Under the pieces are notes generated by a model, which was not told the origin of the DNA, did no database searches, and saw only the letters and a list, made by a program, of their open reading frames with translations. Made by a program: the position numbers and the translations under genes. Source: Streptomyces drozdowiczii (GTDB lineage Bacteria; Actinomycetota; Actinomycetes; Streptomycetales; Streptomycetaceae). From it: a DNA stretch of 64,000 bases. This document shows positions 25,422-34,330 of the stretch, in pieces (positions within the stretch are counted from its first letter, which is position 1; every line of letters begins with the position of its first letter). The DNA is taken from the NCBI RefSeq assembly GCF_026167665.1, contig NZ_CP098740.1, forward strand, positions 6,696,001 to 6,760,000, written 5' to 3'.

Positions 25422-26975
25422 CTAGGACATGTCCCCCCGGCACACCGTCCCCGGGGCCGGCGTGCGCCCCGTGTGGAGGTATCGGTCCACCGCCTTCACG
25501 ACGCAGCGGTTCTGCGGGTACGTCCCGTGGCCCTCCTCCTCGGCCGTCAGGAGCACGCCCACACCGTCACCCAGAGCGCGGGCCATGTGCTGGGAACCGC
25601 CGTACGGGGTGACCGGGTCACCGACGCCGCCGACCACCAGGATGGGATCCGCGCCCTCGGCGTTCACCTGCGGGGTGACCCGCTCGCCGTCGAACGGCCA
25701 GTCGTAGCAGAGGTAGACGCCGCTGGACCAGGCCGCGCCGAACACCGGCGACGCGGCTTCGACGCGTTTCGATTCCCTGTCCAGGCGTTCGAGGCCGTTG
25801 CGCAGGCTGGAGTCCGCGCAGGTGATCGCGATCAGGGCGGCGCGGCTGCTGTCCTGCGGGGACGCCGACCGGTCGGCGGAACCGGTGCGGTCCGATCCCT
25901 TGGCCAGCGCGCGGCCGTCGTTGTGGTCGATCAGCGCCGTGAGCGCCTTGGCCAGGGGCGGCCAGCCGTCCGTACCCCGGGTGAGATGGTCGCTGACGGC
26001 GTACGCGAGGTCGTCGGCGTCGTAGGTTCTGCCACCGCCGGCCGGGGCGGGCTTCTTCTCCAGGCGGTCGGCCAGCCGCGCCATGCGGCGGGCGGCCTCC
26101 TCCGGCCCGTCGCCGGTCGGGCAGTCGCGGATACGGGCCGCGCAGTGCACGGCGAACCGGTCGAACGCCGCCTGGACCGCCTTGGCCTGCGCCACCTGCT
26201 CCTCGTCGAGGTCCACGGTCGGATCGACCGACGCCTCGAGGACGAGCCGTCCGACGTGCGCCGGGTACAGATGGGCGTACGCCGCGCCGAGCGCCGTGCC
26301 GTACGAGACGCCGAAGTAGTGCATCCGCTGGTCGCCGAGGAGGTAGCGCATCAGGTCGAGGTCGCGCGCCGTGCGCGAGGTGCCGATGTACGGGAGGATC
26401 GCCCCTGAGTGCTTCGCGCAGGCGTCGTCCCCCTCGAATGCGGTGTCGTCCGCTGTCTTCCCGCAGCGCACGGGCATGGTCGCGCCCACGCCGCGCGGGT
26501 CGAAGGAGACCAGGTCGTAGCGGTCGAGCAGATGCCCGAACTGGCGGATGCGCGCGGGCAGTCCGTTCACGCCGGACACGCCGGGCCCGCCGAAGTTGAG
26601 GACGAGGGAACCGATGCGCCGGCTGTTCGGCCCGGTGGCCTTGAGGCGTATCAGGGCGACGTCGATCGTCCGGCCGTCCGGCTTCCGGTAGTCCAGTGGG
26701 GCCTTCATGACAGCGCATTCGTACCCCTCGCGCGCGGTCGGCGGCGAGGTGCAGCGGGACCAGCGGAGGTGCTGACCGGTGGTGAGCGCGGCGGGCAGAC
26801 CGGCGGGCGGGTTGGTCGCGGTGAACTCCGTGCGCGGCTCCGGGGCCGGGTGCCGTGCGTCGTACCGGAGCCAGGAGACGGTCGTCCCGAGCGCGATGAG
26901 CACCAGGACCAGGACGATGCGCGCACCGGTCGGGACGCCCGGTCCGCGGCTTCCTCTTGGCTGTGCGTCGCTCAT
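25422..26975 (-). CDS. Membrane-anchored alpha/beta-hydrolase (TAP-like peptidase, S33)
   Basis: 517 residues. One N-terminal membrane segment (ARIVLVLVLIALGTTVSWL) would anchor or export it. LNFGGPGVSGVNG is the oxyanion region, HYFGVSYGTALGAAYA carries the nucleophile Ser, GVGDPVTPYG the Asp and EEGHGTYPQN the His, as in Streptomyces tripeptidyl aminopeptidases with a TAP-like C-terminal domain. Likely cleaves N-terminal peptides outside the membrane. Single gene; 272 bp to the next gene hold its promoter region. Confidence 0.8.
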   Translation of the reverse strand: MSDAQPRGSRGPGVPTGARIVLVLVLIALGTTVSWLRYDARHPAPEPRTEFTATNPPAGLPAALTTGQHLRWSRCTSPPTAREGYECAVMKAPLDYRKPDGRTIDVALIRLKATGPNSRRIGSLVLNFGGPGVSGVNGLPARIRQFGHLLDRYDLVSFDPRGVGATMPVRCGKTADDTAFEGDDACAKHSGAILPYIGTSRTARDLDLMRYLLGDQRMHYFGVSYGTALGAAYAHLYPAHVGRLVLEASVDPTVDLDEEQVAQAKAVQAAFDRFAVHCAARIRDCPTGDGPEEAARRMARLADRLEKKPAPAGGGRTYDADDLAYAVSDHLTRGTDGWPPLAKALTALIDHNDGRALAKGSDRTGSADRSASPQDSSRAALIAITCADSSLRNGLERLDRESKRVEAASPVFGAAWSSGVYLCYDWPFDGERVTPQVNAEGADPILVVGGVGDPVTPYGGSQHMARALGDGVGVLLTAEEEGHGTYPQNRCVVKAVDRYLHTGRTPAPGTVCRGDMS

Positions 26976-27247
26976 GGAAGACCCCGTGTTCCCGCCCCTG
27001 GACGCGCCCCGTGACCGCGCGCCCGAACTGATGCCCGTCGAACAAGTGCAGCGTACAGCCGCTTCCGAGAGGTGGGCGTCGTCGCCGTCGCGGGGCTGTG
27101 CCGTCGCTGGGACGAGCCTGTGTCATTCCTGGACCAGGGTGAGTGGGGCGTCGCGGCGCGCCCCATTGACGCACTGCCGTCGCCGTGTCGCCCGCATGTC
27201 CGTTCCGGCTGTCGAACAGCGCAGCCCTTATCGCGAGTTAGGTCAAA

Positions 27248-27892
27248 ATGATACGCAAGGGACGCATCGTCTTCGCAGTTGCCCTCACCACCCTGGGCCT
27301 CGGGCTCACGGCCTGCAACGACGGCGAGGACGGGGCGGTGGGGCAGGAATCGCCTTCGGCCTCCGCCTCGGCCTCGCCCGCCCCGAGCAGCGAAAGCCCC
27401 TCCGCGAAGCCCAGCGACGACGCTTCCACCGCGCCCAGCGGTGACGTCGCCGCACCGGGCACGAAGCTCAAGGTCGGTGACCGCGCGGTCGTGCCGTTCA
27501 AGTACGGGACGTCGAAGGAGGGCACGGTCGCCATCACGGTCACCGCGATCGAGAAGGGCACCGAGGCCGACATGGCCCCCTTCGGTGACAAGGCGAAGGG
27601 TATGACGCCCTATTACATCCGGATGAAGGTCGAGAACGTCGGCGGCACCGACCTCTCGTACTCGTCGCTGCGGCTGCGCGGCAACCTGGCCGGCGGCGCG
27701 CCCACGGGCGTCATCCTGATCGGCGACCTCCCGGGCAAGTGCGACAGTGAGACGGCCCCGCGCGACTTCACCACCAAGGGCGCCTCGTACGAGACGTGCT
27801 CGCTCAGCGCCACGAAGACCGACCCCATCACCGTCGCCTCGTTCGAGGAGGGCGACGCGTACCGCGACAGCCCGGTCCTCTGGACGAACTGA
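27248..27892 (+). CDS. Lipoprotein, DUF4352-like
   Basis: 214 residues. LGLGLTACNDGED is a lipobox with Cys23, followed by a Ser/Pro/Ala-rich linker to about residue 65 and a compact domain (GTVAITVTAIEKG, YYIRMKVENVGG, DLSYSSLRLRG). That pattern is the immunoglobulin-like DUF4352 type found in Gram-positive lipoproteins. Role unknown. Followed by a strong terminator. Confidence 0.7.
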   Translation: MIRKGRIVFAVALTTLGLGLTACNDGEDGAVGQESPSASASASPAPSSESPSAKPSDDASTAPSGDVAAPGTKLKVGDRAVVPFKYGTSKEGTVAITVTAIEKGTEADMAPFGDKAKGMTPYYIRMKVENVGGTDLSYSSLRLRGNLAGGAPTGVILIGDLPGKCDSETAPRDFTTKGASYETCSLSATKTDPITVASFEEGDAYRDSPVLWTN

Positions 27893-27912
27893 CCACCCGC
27901 TCCGGCGACCCC

Positions 27913-27949
27913 GGGCCGGGCGCCCCGTCGTTGACGGGACGCCCGGCCC
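27913..27949 (+). terminator. Strong hairpin terminator
   Basis: GGGCCGGGCG-c-CCCGTC, loop GTT, GACGGG-a-CGCCCGGCCC: a 16-bp stem with one mismatch, 20 bp after the lipoprotein stop. Confidence 0.75.
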
Positions 27950-28087
27950 GAACGGCGTCCGCACCTCGCGCGCTCGTGATGCCGAACGCCGTCGGCGTAC
28001 GCACAATCTCCTAGTTCTGTTCACCGTATGGTCACATTATCGGTAGGCTCTGGGGCGCTCCATCCGCACCAACAAGGGGGAATCGCC

Positions 28088-28591
28088 ATGCGCACCCGCC
28101 ACGCCCTGACCGCCGCCGCGACCATGGCCTCGGTCGTCTCGCTCGGCCTCGTCGCCGGCACTCCTGCCCAGGCGGCCGAGTACTCCTCGGTCCTGAAGAT
28201 CAAGGGCGTCCAGTACGACGCACCGGGTCGTGACTCCAACAAGTGCTCCGGCGGCAACGCGGCGAGCGAGTACCTGACGATCAAGAACTACTCGCGGAGC
28301 ACGACGGTCAACCTCAAGGGCTACGTCGTCAAGGACGCCACCGGGAACAAGTTCACCTTCACCAAGTCCCACACGTTGCAGCCCGGCGACTACGTGAAGC
28401 TCCGCGGCAACCGGGGCACCGACTCCGATGCCAAGAACGTCGTCTACCGCCAGAACTGCAACTTCATCTGGAACAACGACAAGGACACGATCTACCTCTA
28501 CAAGCCCTCCGGCGCCCGCGCGGACGTCCACGCCTACACCAAGAAGGCCAACGACCGCGACGGCAACGGCTACATCACCTATCACGGGTAA
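28088..28591 (+). CDS. Secreted lamin-tail-domain protein
   Basis: 167 residues from ATG 28088, which has AAGGGGGAA upstream and begins a signal peptide (MRTRHALTAAATMASVVSLG to PAQAA). The mature part (YLTIKNYSRSTTVNLKGYVV, HTLQPGDYVKLRGNRGTD, FIWNNDKDTIYLY) is the immunoglobulin-like LTD fold common in Streptomyces exoproteins. Likely a small extracellular binding domain. Followed closely by the cleavage-enzyme gene, but probably a separate unit. Confidence 0.75.
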   Translation: MRTRHALTAAATMASVVSLGLVAGTPAQAAEYSSVLKIKGVQYDAPGRDSNKCSGGNAASEYLTIKNYSRSTTVNLKGYVVKDATGNKFTFTKSHTLQPGDYVKLRGNRGTDSDAKNVVYRQNCNFIWNNDKDTIYLYKPSGARADVHAYTKKANDRDGNGYITYHG

Positions 28592-28629
28592 CGCGGGCGG
28601 GAACCGACGCGGGCTGCGACCATGGCAGC

Positions 28630-29361
28630 ATGCTGCAGGTCTGCATCAACGGAGCGCGAAGTCGCGCTGAGAGCCCCCGTCTTCCGGTCACGGCCGCCGA
28701 GTTGGCGGTGGCGGCCCATGAGGCCGTCGCCGCCGGCGCCGAGGACATCCATCTGCACCCGAAGGACCGCGACGGGCAGGACACGCTGGAGGCGGCCGCC
28801 GTCGCCGCCGCGGTGAGCGCGGTGCGGGCCGCTGCGCCCGGCGTTCCGGTCGGGGTCACCACCGGCGCCTGGGCGGTGCCGGATCCGCACCTGCGTGCCG
28901 CGCATGTGCGGTCCTGGACCGTGCTCCCCGACCACGCCTCCGTGAACTGGCACGAGGACGGTGCCGCCGAGGTCGCCGCCGCGTTGCTGGAGCGGGGGGT
29001 CGGCGTCGAGGCGGGCATCTACTCCGGAACCCCCGCGGCGCAGCGGTTCCTCGACTGGCCCGGATCCGCCCGGGTCCTGCGCGTCCTGGCCGAGGTCATC
29101 GCAACCGGCACGCCGGACGCGGTCCACGCGGCGGAGGGGCTGCTGGCGGAACTCTCCTCGGCGGCCGCCCCGATCCTGCTGCACGGCGAAGACGCCTCCG
29201 CCTGGCCCGTCCTGCGACTCGCGGCCGCGCAACGCCTGGACACTCGTATCGGCATGGAAGACGTGCTGAACCTCCCCGACGGCCAGCCCGCCGCCGGCAA
29301 CGCGGCCCTCGTCCGCGCGGCACGGGGCATCATCCAGCACGAACGGCTTCGCACATGCTGA
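28630..29361 (+). CDS. Beta-keto acid cleavage enzyme family (BKACE, DUF849)
   Basis: 243 residues; the TIM-barrel family cleaves beta-keto acids with an acyl-CoA, using zinc. CINGARSR at the start, EDIHLHPKDRDG (His-x-His metal ligands), VGVTTGAWAVPD and the late Glu region RIGMEDVLNLPDG fit the family. It is at the short end of the usual 240-300 residues. Its stop overlaps the start of a 61-residue gene. Substrate cannot be told. Confidence 0.75.
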   Translation: MLQVCINGARSRAESPRLPVTAAELAVAAHEAVAAGAEDIHLHPKDRDGQDTLEAAAVAAAVSAVRAAAPGVPVGVTTGAWAVPDPHLRAAHVRSWTVLPDHASVNWHEDGAAEVAAALLERGVGVEAGIYSGTPAAQRFLDWPGSARVLRVLAEVIATGTPDAVHAAEGLLAELSSAAAPILLHGEDASAWPVLRLAAAQRLDTRIGMEDVLNLPDGQPAAGNAALVRAARGIIQHERLRTC

Positions 29362-29540
29362 TCCCCGTCGAGGCCGTCGACGGCACCGCGCTGATCGAGG
29401 TCGTCCGGCTCACCGGCCTGCCTGCCGGGCGCGACCAGCCGTACCCCGGCGCGGTGGTCGCCCACTGGACCGGAAGCGATGTCGCCGCGGCCCTGACCCT
29501 TCTGTCGCTCTTCCGTCGGGCGGGCGTAAGTTCTACGTAA
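29355..29540 (+). CDS. 61-residue protein coupled to the BKACE gene
   Basis: ATG 29355 lies inside the end of the cleavage-enzyme gene (7-bp overlap), so the two are probably coupled. Sequence ALIEVVRLTGLPAGRDQPY and VVAHWTGSDVAAALTLLSLF suggests a small folded protein, but I recognise no family. Could be a continuation of the same metabolic unit or a chance frame. Confidence 0.4.
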   Translation: MLIPVEAVDGTALIEVVRLTGLPAGRDQPYPGAVVAHWTGSDVAAALTLLSLFRRAGVSST

Positions 29541-29597
29541 AGTCAGGTGAGTGAAGCCGTTTCTCCGGGGCACAGGACGTCTCGGAGGTCGATAATC

Positions 29598-29765
29598 ATG
29601 GTTCCTGTCATTCTTGTTCTTCTGCTTGCTCTGCTTCTCTTCGGTGCCGGATTCGCACTGAAGGCGCTGTGGTGGATCGCCGTCATCGTGCTGGTGGTCT
29701 GGCTGCTCGGATTCGTGATCCGGCCGACGGCGAACGGGAAGCGGGGCCGCTGGTACCGGTGGTGA
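29598..29765 (+). CDS. Hydrophobic 55-residue membrane protein
   Basis: ATG 29598 with CGGAGG upstream. Two adjoining hydrophobic segments (VPVILVLLLALLLFGAGFAL and LWWIAVIVLVVWLLGFVI) end in the basic tail RGRWYRW. This short 'hydrophobic protein' is widespread in Streptomyces, often stress-associated; its molecular role is unknown. Confidence 0.75.
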   Translation: MVPVILVLLLALLLFGAGFALKALWWIAVIVLVVWLLGFVIRPTANGKRGRWYRW

Positions 29766-29832
29766 ATTCCTCGCTGCCCGGGTCTGTTCTGACGGATTAC
29801 AAGGAATTTCACTTCTACGAAAGGGGCTTGCC

Positions 29833-30000
29833 ATGCTCGGCATAGTCGCTGCGGTGTTGTTCTTCGTGTCGTTCCTGATCAACGCGGCGGATATCAGCAC
29901 CAACGACACCTTCTCCTCGACCAACGTGATGCTGCTGGGGCTCACCGCACTGGCCCTCCATGTGGCGGGGATCGGCAGCGGCTGGGCCCGCAGGCGGTGA
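29833..30000 (+). CDS. Short membrane protein
   Basis: 55 residues, ATG 29833 after AAGGGGCTTGCC. MLGIVAAVLFFVSFLINAAD and NVMLLGLTALALHVAGIG are two membrane helices, with a basic C-terminal RRR. Follows the other 55-residue membrane protein by 67 bp and ends just before a strong terminator, so the two probably share a transcript. Confidence 0.65.
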   Translation: MLGIVAAVLFFVSFLINAADISTNDTFSSTNVMLLGLTALALHVAGIGSGWARRR

Positions 30001-30024
30001 CCTGCCGCCTCGCAGCCCTGCCGC

Positions 30025-30062
30025 GGAAGGAGCCCTCGACTTCGCAGTCGAGGGCTCCTTCC
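30025..30062. terminator. Strong bidirectional terminator
   Basis: GGAAGGAGCCCTCGACT, loop TCGC, then the exact complement: a perfect 17-bp stem between convergent genes (stops at 30000 and 30079). Confidence 0.85.
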
Positions 30063-30078
30063 GTGTCCGGCGGCTCCC

Positions 30079-31353
30079 CTAGGACAGGGACAGAAGGCGG
30101 TCCAGGACCCCCGGGTCGGCCTTCACCCCGTCGTGCAGATGGGTCTCGGAGACCCAGGTGCGCAGGCCGCGCACCCGGGACGCCGTGGTCAGGGCGTGGT
30201 CGTGGTCGACGTACATGTCCTGGCGGTACACCGCCGCGGCGACCGGCACCGTGTTGGCCGCGAGGCGGTCGAGGTCGTACAGGGCGGGCCAGTCGGTGCG
30301 GTGGGCGAGCGCGTCCGCGGTCGCCTTCAGCGGGACGAGGGCCGGATCCTCCTCGAACATCCAGGGGTACATCATCTCGCCCGTGAAACGCAGCGGCCCG
30401 CCCGCGGCGGCGTCGAACTCGGGGAACTCCGCCCGGACCCGCTCGGCGGACCACGCCGTGGGACGGCCGCCCTGCGCGTAGATCGCCTCGTGCAGCACCG
30501 CGTACAGCGGACGCGGCGCGAGGGAGACGACGGAGTCGACGCCCCGCAGGAACGTGTCGGAGAGGACCGGCCCGCCCCGCCCGGGGACGAAGGCGCACTC
30601 CAGCAGGTAGTGCAGGGAGTCGAAGGCCGACGCCGTGCCGAACGTGATCCCGAGCGTCTGGAACCGCCGCACCGACAGGCGCTCGCCCGACGGCATCCGG
30701 ACATCGTGGTCCGCCAGGTGCGCCGCGACGCGCTCGGCCAGGACGCGGTCGAGCGGGTAGCGCTCGAAGTACCGGTCGTTGGCGGCGACCGTACGCCGGT
30801 ACGCCGCGCGGTACACGTCATCGGCGTGACCGGTGAGCGTGGGCAGGCCACCGGTGATCAGGGCCCGGTCCAGACCCTCGGGGGCGAGGCCGAGATAGGT
30901 GAGCGTGGCGAAGCCGCCGAAGCTCTGGCCGAGGACCGTCCAGGGCCGGTCGCCCTGCAACCGGCGACGCAGCAGCTCCGCGTCGCGGACGATCGAATCG
31001 GCCCGGAAGTAAGTGAGGTACTGCGCCGCGTCGGCCCGGCCGGCCAGAGTGGTGCGGTCCGCCGGGGTGGACCGGCCGGTGCCGCGCTGGTCGAGGAGGA
31101 CGACGCGGAACTCCTTCAGGGCGCGGCGCAGCCAGGCGCCCGCCGCGTTGGGACGTTCCGCCCGCCCGCCCGGCCCGCCCTGGAGCCAGAGCAGCCGCGG
31201 CAGCTCACGTCCCTCCATGCCCTCGGCGACGACCTCCCGTGCGAAGACGGAGATGCCGGGCCCGTCGGGCCGGGCGTGGTCGAGCGGTACGTCGAGGGTG
31301 TGATCGGTGCAGACGAGGCCGCTGTGGCGGTACGTGATCTGGTCGTCGGTCAA
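30079..31353 (-). CDS. Alpha/beta-hydrolase, prolyl-aminopeptidase-like (S33)
   Basis: 424 residues. LLWLQGGPGGRAERP is the HGGPG-like oxyanion motif, VLLDQRGTGRS the next block, WTVLGQSFGGFATLTY carries Ser and the late MYVDHDHA and ETHLHDGVKA supply candidate Asp and His, as in proline iminopeptidases. I chose TTG 31353 because AGGAG lies 7 nt upstream. It is the last gene of the IclR-OPT-peptidase series, 49 bp after the M29-type gene, so it likely releases N-terminal residues from imported peptides in the cytosol. Confidence 0.8.
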   Translation of the reverse strand: MTDDQITYRHSGLVCTDHTLDVPLDHARPDGPGISVFAREVVAEGMEGRELPRLLWLQGGPGGRAERPNAAGAWLRRALKEFRVVLLDQRGTGRSTPADRTTLAGRADAAQYLTYFRADSIVRDAELLRRRLQGDRPWTVLGQSFGGFATLTYLGLAPEGLDRALITGGLPTLTGHADDVYRAAYRRTVAANDRYFERYPLDRVLAERVAAHLADHDVRMPSGERLSVRRFQTLGITFGTASAFDSLHYLLECAFVPGRGGPVLSDTFLRGVDSVVSLAPRPLYAVLHEAIYAQGGRPTAWSAERVRAEFPEFDAAAGGPLRFTGEMMYPWMFEEDPALVPLKATADALAHRTDWPALYDLDRLAANTVPVAAAVYRQDMYVDHDHALTTASRVRGLRTWVSETHLHDGVKADPGVLDRLLSLS

Positions 31354-31402
31354 GTCCGGCTCCTGGGGCGGGGTGTACGGGGGCGGGGCGGGGGAGCGGC
31401 GG

Positions 31403-32470
31403 TCAGTAGCCGGCGACACCCAGCTCGCGGCAGATCTCGACCAGCTCGGGGTGCACGTACACGCCGTCCTTCTCGACGCACTCGCCGTCGAGGAAGATGG
31501 ACGGGCCGAGGATCGAGCCGTCGGTGTGGGCGGCGGACACCCACGGCTCGCCGCCGATCCAGGCGCCCTTGGTGCCGATGCCCAGCTCCACGCAGCCGAA
31601 GACGCGCTCGTCCTCGACGATGCGGCCGGTCGGCGCCGGCACACCCGGGTTGAAGCCCAGGGACCAGTGGGCGACGCGGAACATGTTCGGGTCGTCCCAG
31701 GACTCCATCCAGCGGCGGAAGATCTCCGCGTCCTGACCCTCGCCGTCGATCTTCGTGACGACGCCCTTCTCGACGGTGCAGCGGACCGGGGTGCGCAGCA
31801 GACCGAGCTGGTCCGGCGGCCACAGGGCGCCGTCGAAGACGAGCACGCCGTCCTGGGTCTCCTCCAGCGGGTTCCAGGAGATCTGGCCGGAGAGCATGAC
31901 GGTCTCGCCGGGATTCTCGGCGGGCTTGCCCCGCAGGTTGATGGGGCGGTCGCCGTTGCGGCCGGTGATGTCGGTGCCGTTGGCGGAGGTGATGCGCACC
32001 TCGTCCGCCTGCTCCAGGAGGCGGACCAGCGCCTTGCCGAGCTTGATGACGCCCTCGAAGTCGGGGCGGCCGACCGTCGCGACGAGCATGTGCACGTCCA
32101 TCGCGGTCAGGTTGGTGTAGCGGCAGCCGTTCGCCATCGCACGGCGGAACGCGTCGGAGTGCATCACGTACGAGACGGCGAACTCGATCCACACGTCGGC
32201 GTCGGCTATGGCCCCGGCGACGGGGCGCGGCGGCTCCATGGAGGAGCTGGGCATCGTCTCGTACCAGACGACGACGGGGTGCGCCCCGGCCGCCGCGACG
32301 GCCTGGGCGGTGGCGTCCACGACACGGCGGTCGCTGCTGGTGTCGCCGGTGAGGACGACGTGCTCGCCGGGCTTGACGAGCATGACCTGCTCGACGAGCT
32401 TGCGCGCGGCGAGGGCGAGTTCGTAGCTCAGGTACTCGGACCGGGGTTCGAGCCGGCTGAACATCTCCAT
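31403..32470 (-). CDS. M29-type aminopeptidase-family protein
   Basis: 355 residues from ATG 32470 (GGAGAAGATCC upstream). ALAARKLVEQVMLVKPGEHV then VLTGDT, TNLTAMDVHML, RITSANGTDITG and late ELGIGTKGAWIG, SAAHTDGS match the thermophilic-aminopeptidase (M29) and NicX-like dioxygenase superfamily, whose metal ligands are Glu/His/Asp in these C-terminal blocks. Beside an oligopeptide transporter and an S33 peptidase the peptidase reading is favoured, but a NicX-like ring-cleaving dioxygenase cannot be excluded. Confidence 0.7.
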   Translation of the reverse strand: MEMFSRLEPRSEYLSYELALAARKLVEQVMLVKPGEHVVLTGDTSSDRRVVDATAQAVAAAGAHPVVVWYETMPSSSMEPPRPVAGAIADADVWIEFAVSYVMHSDAFRRAMANGCRYTNLTAMDVHMLVATVGRPDFEGVIKLGKALVRLLEQADEVRITSANGTDITGRNGDRPINLRGKPAENPGETVMLSGQISWNPLEETQDGVLVFDGALWPPDQLGLLRTPVRCTVEKGVVTKIDGEGQDAEIFRRWMESWDDPNMFRVAHWSLGFNPGVPAPTGRIVEDERVFGCVELGIGTKGAWIGGEPWVSAAHTDGSILGPSIFLDGECVEKDGVYVHPELVEICRELGVAGY

Positions 32471-32523
32471 GGATCTTCTCCTTGCGGTGGTGCGGGTGAG
32501 CGAAGGTGGTTTTGGGGGAGGGG

Positions 32524-34191
32524 TCAGCTCGCCTTGATGATCTGGGCGGAGTCGCCCAGGGAGCTGCCCGCGATGAGGCCGGCGCCGACCAGGTTCAGTT
32601 CCTCGTCGGCGGCGGGCCCGCGCCACCTGCGGTAGCCGACGCGCACGGCGAGTGCGGCGAGGACCATCCAGCAGGCGTTCGGGGTGAGGATCAGCAGGCC
32701 GGTCGCGAGCATGACGCCCATCTGCCGCCTGGTGCCGCCGATCAGCTGGATGGCGGCGCCGGGGATGGCCCACAGCAGCAGGGTGCGCAGCACACCCGGC
32801 TCGCCCAGGCCGTTCTTGACGGTGTCGGCGTAGACCTTGGCCACGGGCGGGATCAGCCCCTGCCTGAAGTACGACTGCCACAGGACGGCCACCACGACGA
32901 GCGCCGCGGCGAAGCCGATGAGGGCCGCGCGGAACTGCTCGCGGCGCCCCTCCCGCTCGTACGGGTCCCAGGGCCGGTGCTCGCGGCGCAGCAGCCACCC
33001 GGCCTTCAGGTCGTAGCCCATGTCGGCGAAGGCGGGGCCGGTGGCCGACACGTAACCGACCAGGAGCGCGAGCGGCACCGACGGGATGCCGATGAGCAGC
33101 CCCAGGACCAGGAAGATCAGGGTGACGGCGAACGACGGGAACCAGCCGGACTGCATCGCGGCGAGCCCGACGATCAGCTCGTGCACGAGTGCGGCGAACG
33201 CGGCGAACAGCACCCAGCCGAGCAGCCCCAGCGGGCTCATGTCACCGATCAGCCCACCGAGGACGGCGAGCAGCACGGCCCCGGCGACGAACAGGGCGTA
33301 GCCACGTACGAGCGCCCGGCGCAGTGCCTTCTCGTCAACGGTGTACGCGGTCGTCTCGTCGTGTCCCGCGACGGTCGCCGCGGCAGCGGGCCGCTGCTCC
33401 GAGCGGCGGCGGACCAGCAGCACGACCGCCTGGCCGAGCGCGACGACGCCCGCGCCGACCATCACGCCGTGCGGCACGTACCCGGCCCCGAGGTCGGTGT
33501 GGAACAGGTCGGGGCTGAACTCGCGCAGACCGAGCCCCACACCGAACATGAGCAGCGCCCAGACGTTGCCGAGGAAGGCGACACCGGCGGCGGACAGCGG
33601 CAGGCTGAACAGCGTTCCGCCGAGCCCCACGAGCGTGCCCGCGCCGAGCACCAGGGCCCGCTTCCCGCCCTTGTCACCGGCCTTGATCGTCTCGGCGGCG
33701 GCCTGCCCGGGCGGCCAGGCCGCGTCGGCGGGCAGCAGCCGGGAGCCGAAGGAGCGGTAGAGCACCCAGGTGTCGATGAGCAGGCCCACGAAGGAGCCGG
33801 CCAGCATCGGCCACACCAGGTCCTCGCGCCCGAAGACGTACGGCACCGCGATCGAGGTGAGCAGCGCGTTGGCGGAGGCGAAGGTGGCGGCGGAGATGGC
33901 GCTCTGGGCGAGGTTCTGCCGGTGCACGGAGCGCATCGAGCGCAGCCCGGCGAGCGGGATGCGGCCGATGAGCATGGCGATCAGGGCGCCGACGACCGAG
34001 GTGTTGGCGGAGATCCCCAGCTTGGCGACGAGGTCCGCGCCGATGACGGCGCCGACGACGGACAGCACGGCGAGGACGACGAACACGACGGGTTCGCGCA
34101 CGCGGGGGTGGCCGGCGCCGGAGGATGCGGCGGCGGGGCCGGAGTCGGAGGGCGGCGGCGCGGTGGCCGACGGCGAGGTGTGATGCGACAC
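32524..34191 (-). CDS. OPT-family oligopeptide transporter
   Basis: 555 residues from GTG 34191, with AAGGGG upstream; starts further back would cross the leader. At least a dozen membrane helices (FVVLAVLSVVGAVIGADLVA, ALVLGAGTLVGLGGTLFSL, VTLIFLVLGLLIGIPSVPLA, AALIGFAAALVVVAVLW). SANTSVVGALIAMLIGR and the late NACWMVLAALAVRVG fit OPT/YSL-type carriers for small peptides or metal chelates. Cytoplasmic loop RREHRPWDPYERE. Next to two peptidases, so uptake of small peptides is the likely job. Confidence 0.75.
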   Translation of the reverse strand: MSHHTSPSATAPPPSDSGPAAASSGAGHPRVREPVVFVVLAVLSVVGAVIGADLVAKLGISANTSVVGALIAMLIGRIPLAGLRSMRSVHRQNLAQSAISAATFASANALLTSIAVPYVFGREDLVWPMLAGSFVGLLIDTWVLYRSFGSRLLPADAAWPPGQAAAETIKAGDKGGKRALVLGAGTLVGLGGTLFSLPLSAAGVAFLGNVWALLMFGVGLGLREFSPDLFHTDLGAGYVPHGVMVGAGVVALGQAVVLLVRRRSEQRPAAAATVAGHDETTAYTVDEKALRRALVRGYALFVAGAVLLAVLGGLIGDMSPLGLLGWVLFAAFAALVHELIVGLAAMQSGWFPSFAVTLIFLVLGLLIGIPSVPLALLVGYVSATGPAFADMGYDLKAGWLLRREHRPWDPYEREGRREQFRAALIGFAAALVVVAVLWQSYFRQGLIPPVAKVYADTVKNGLGEPGVLRTLLLWAIPGAAIQLIGGTRRQMGVMLATGLLILTPNACWMVLAALAVRVGYRRWRGPAADEELNLVGAGLIAGSSLGDSAQIIKAS

Positions 34192-34330
34192 GGAACACCC
34201 CTTGGTGGGTGGGCCCTGCCCCGGGACGGGGAGGGGCTTTTCGGGCAGGCTGCGGTGATCCGCGCGTACTCCGGCACGACGCACGTCGTACGGATGCGGC
34301 CCGTCGGACAGCGCCGCCGGGCCGGGCGGG

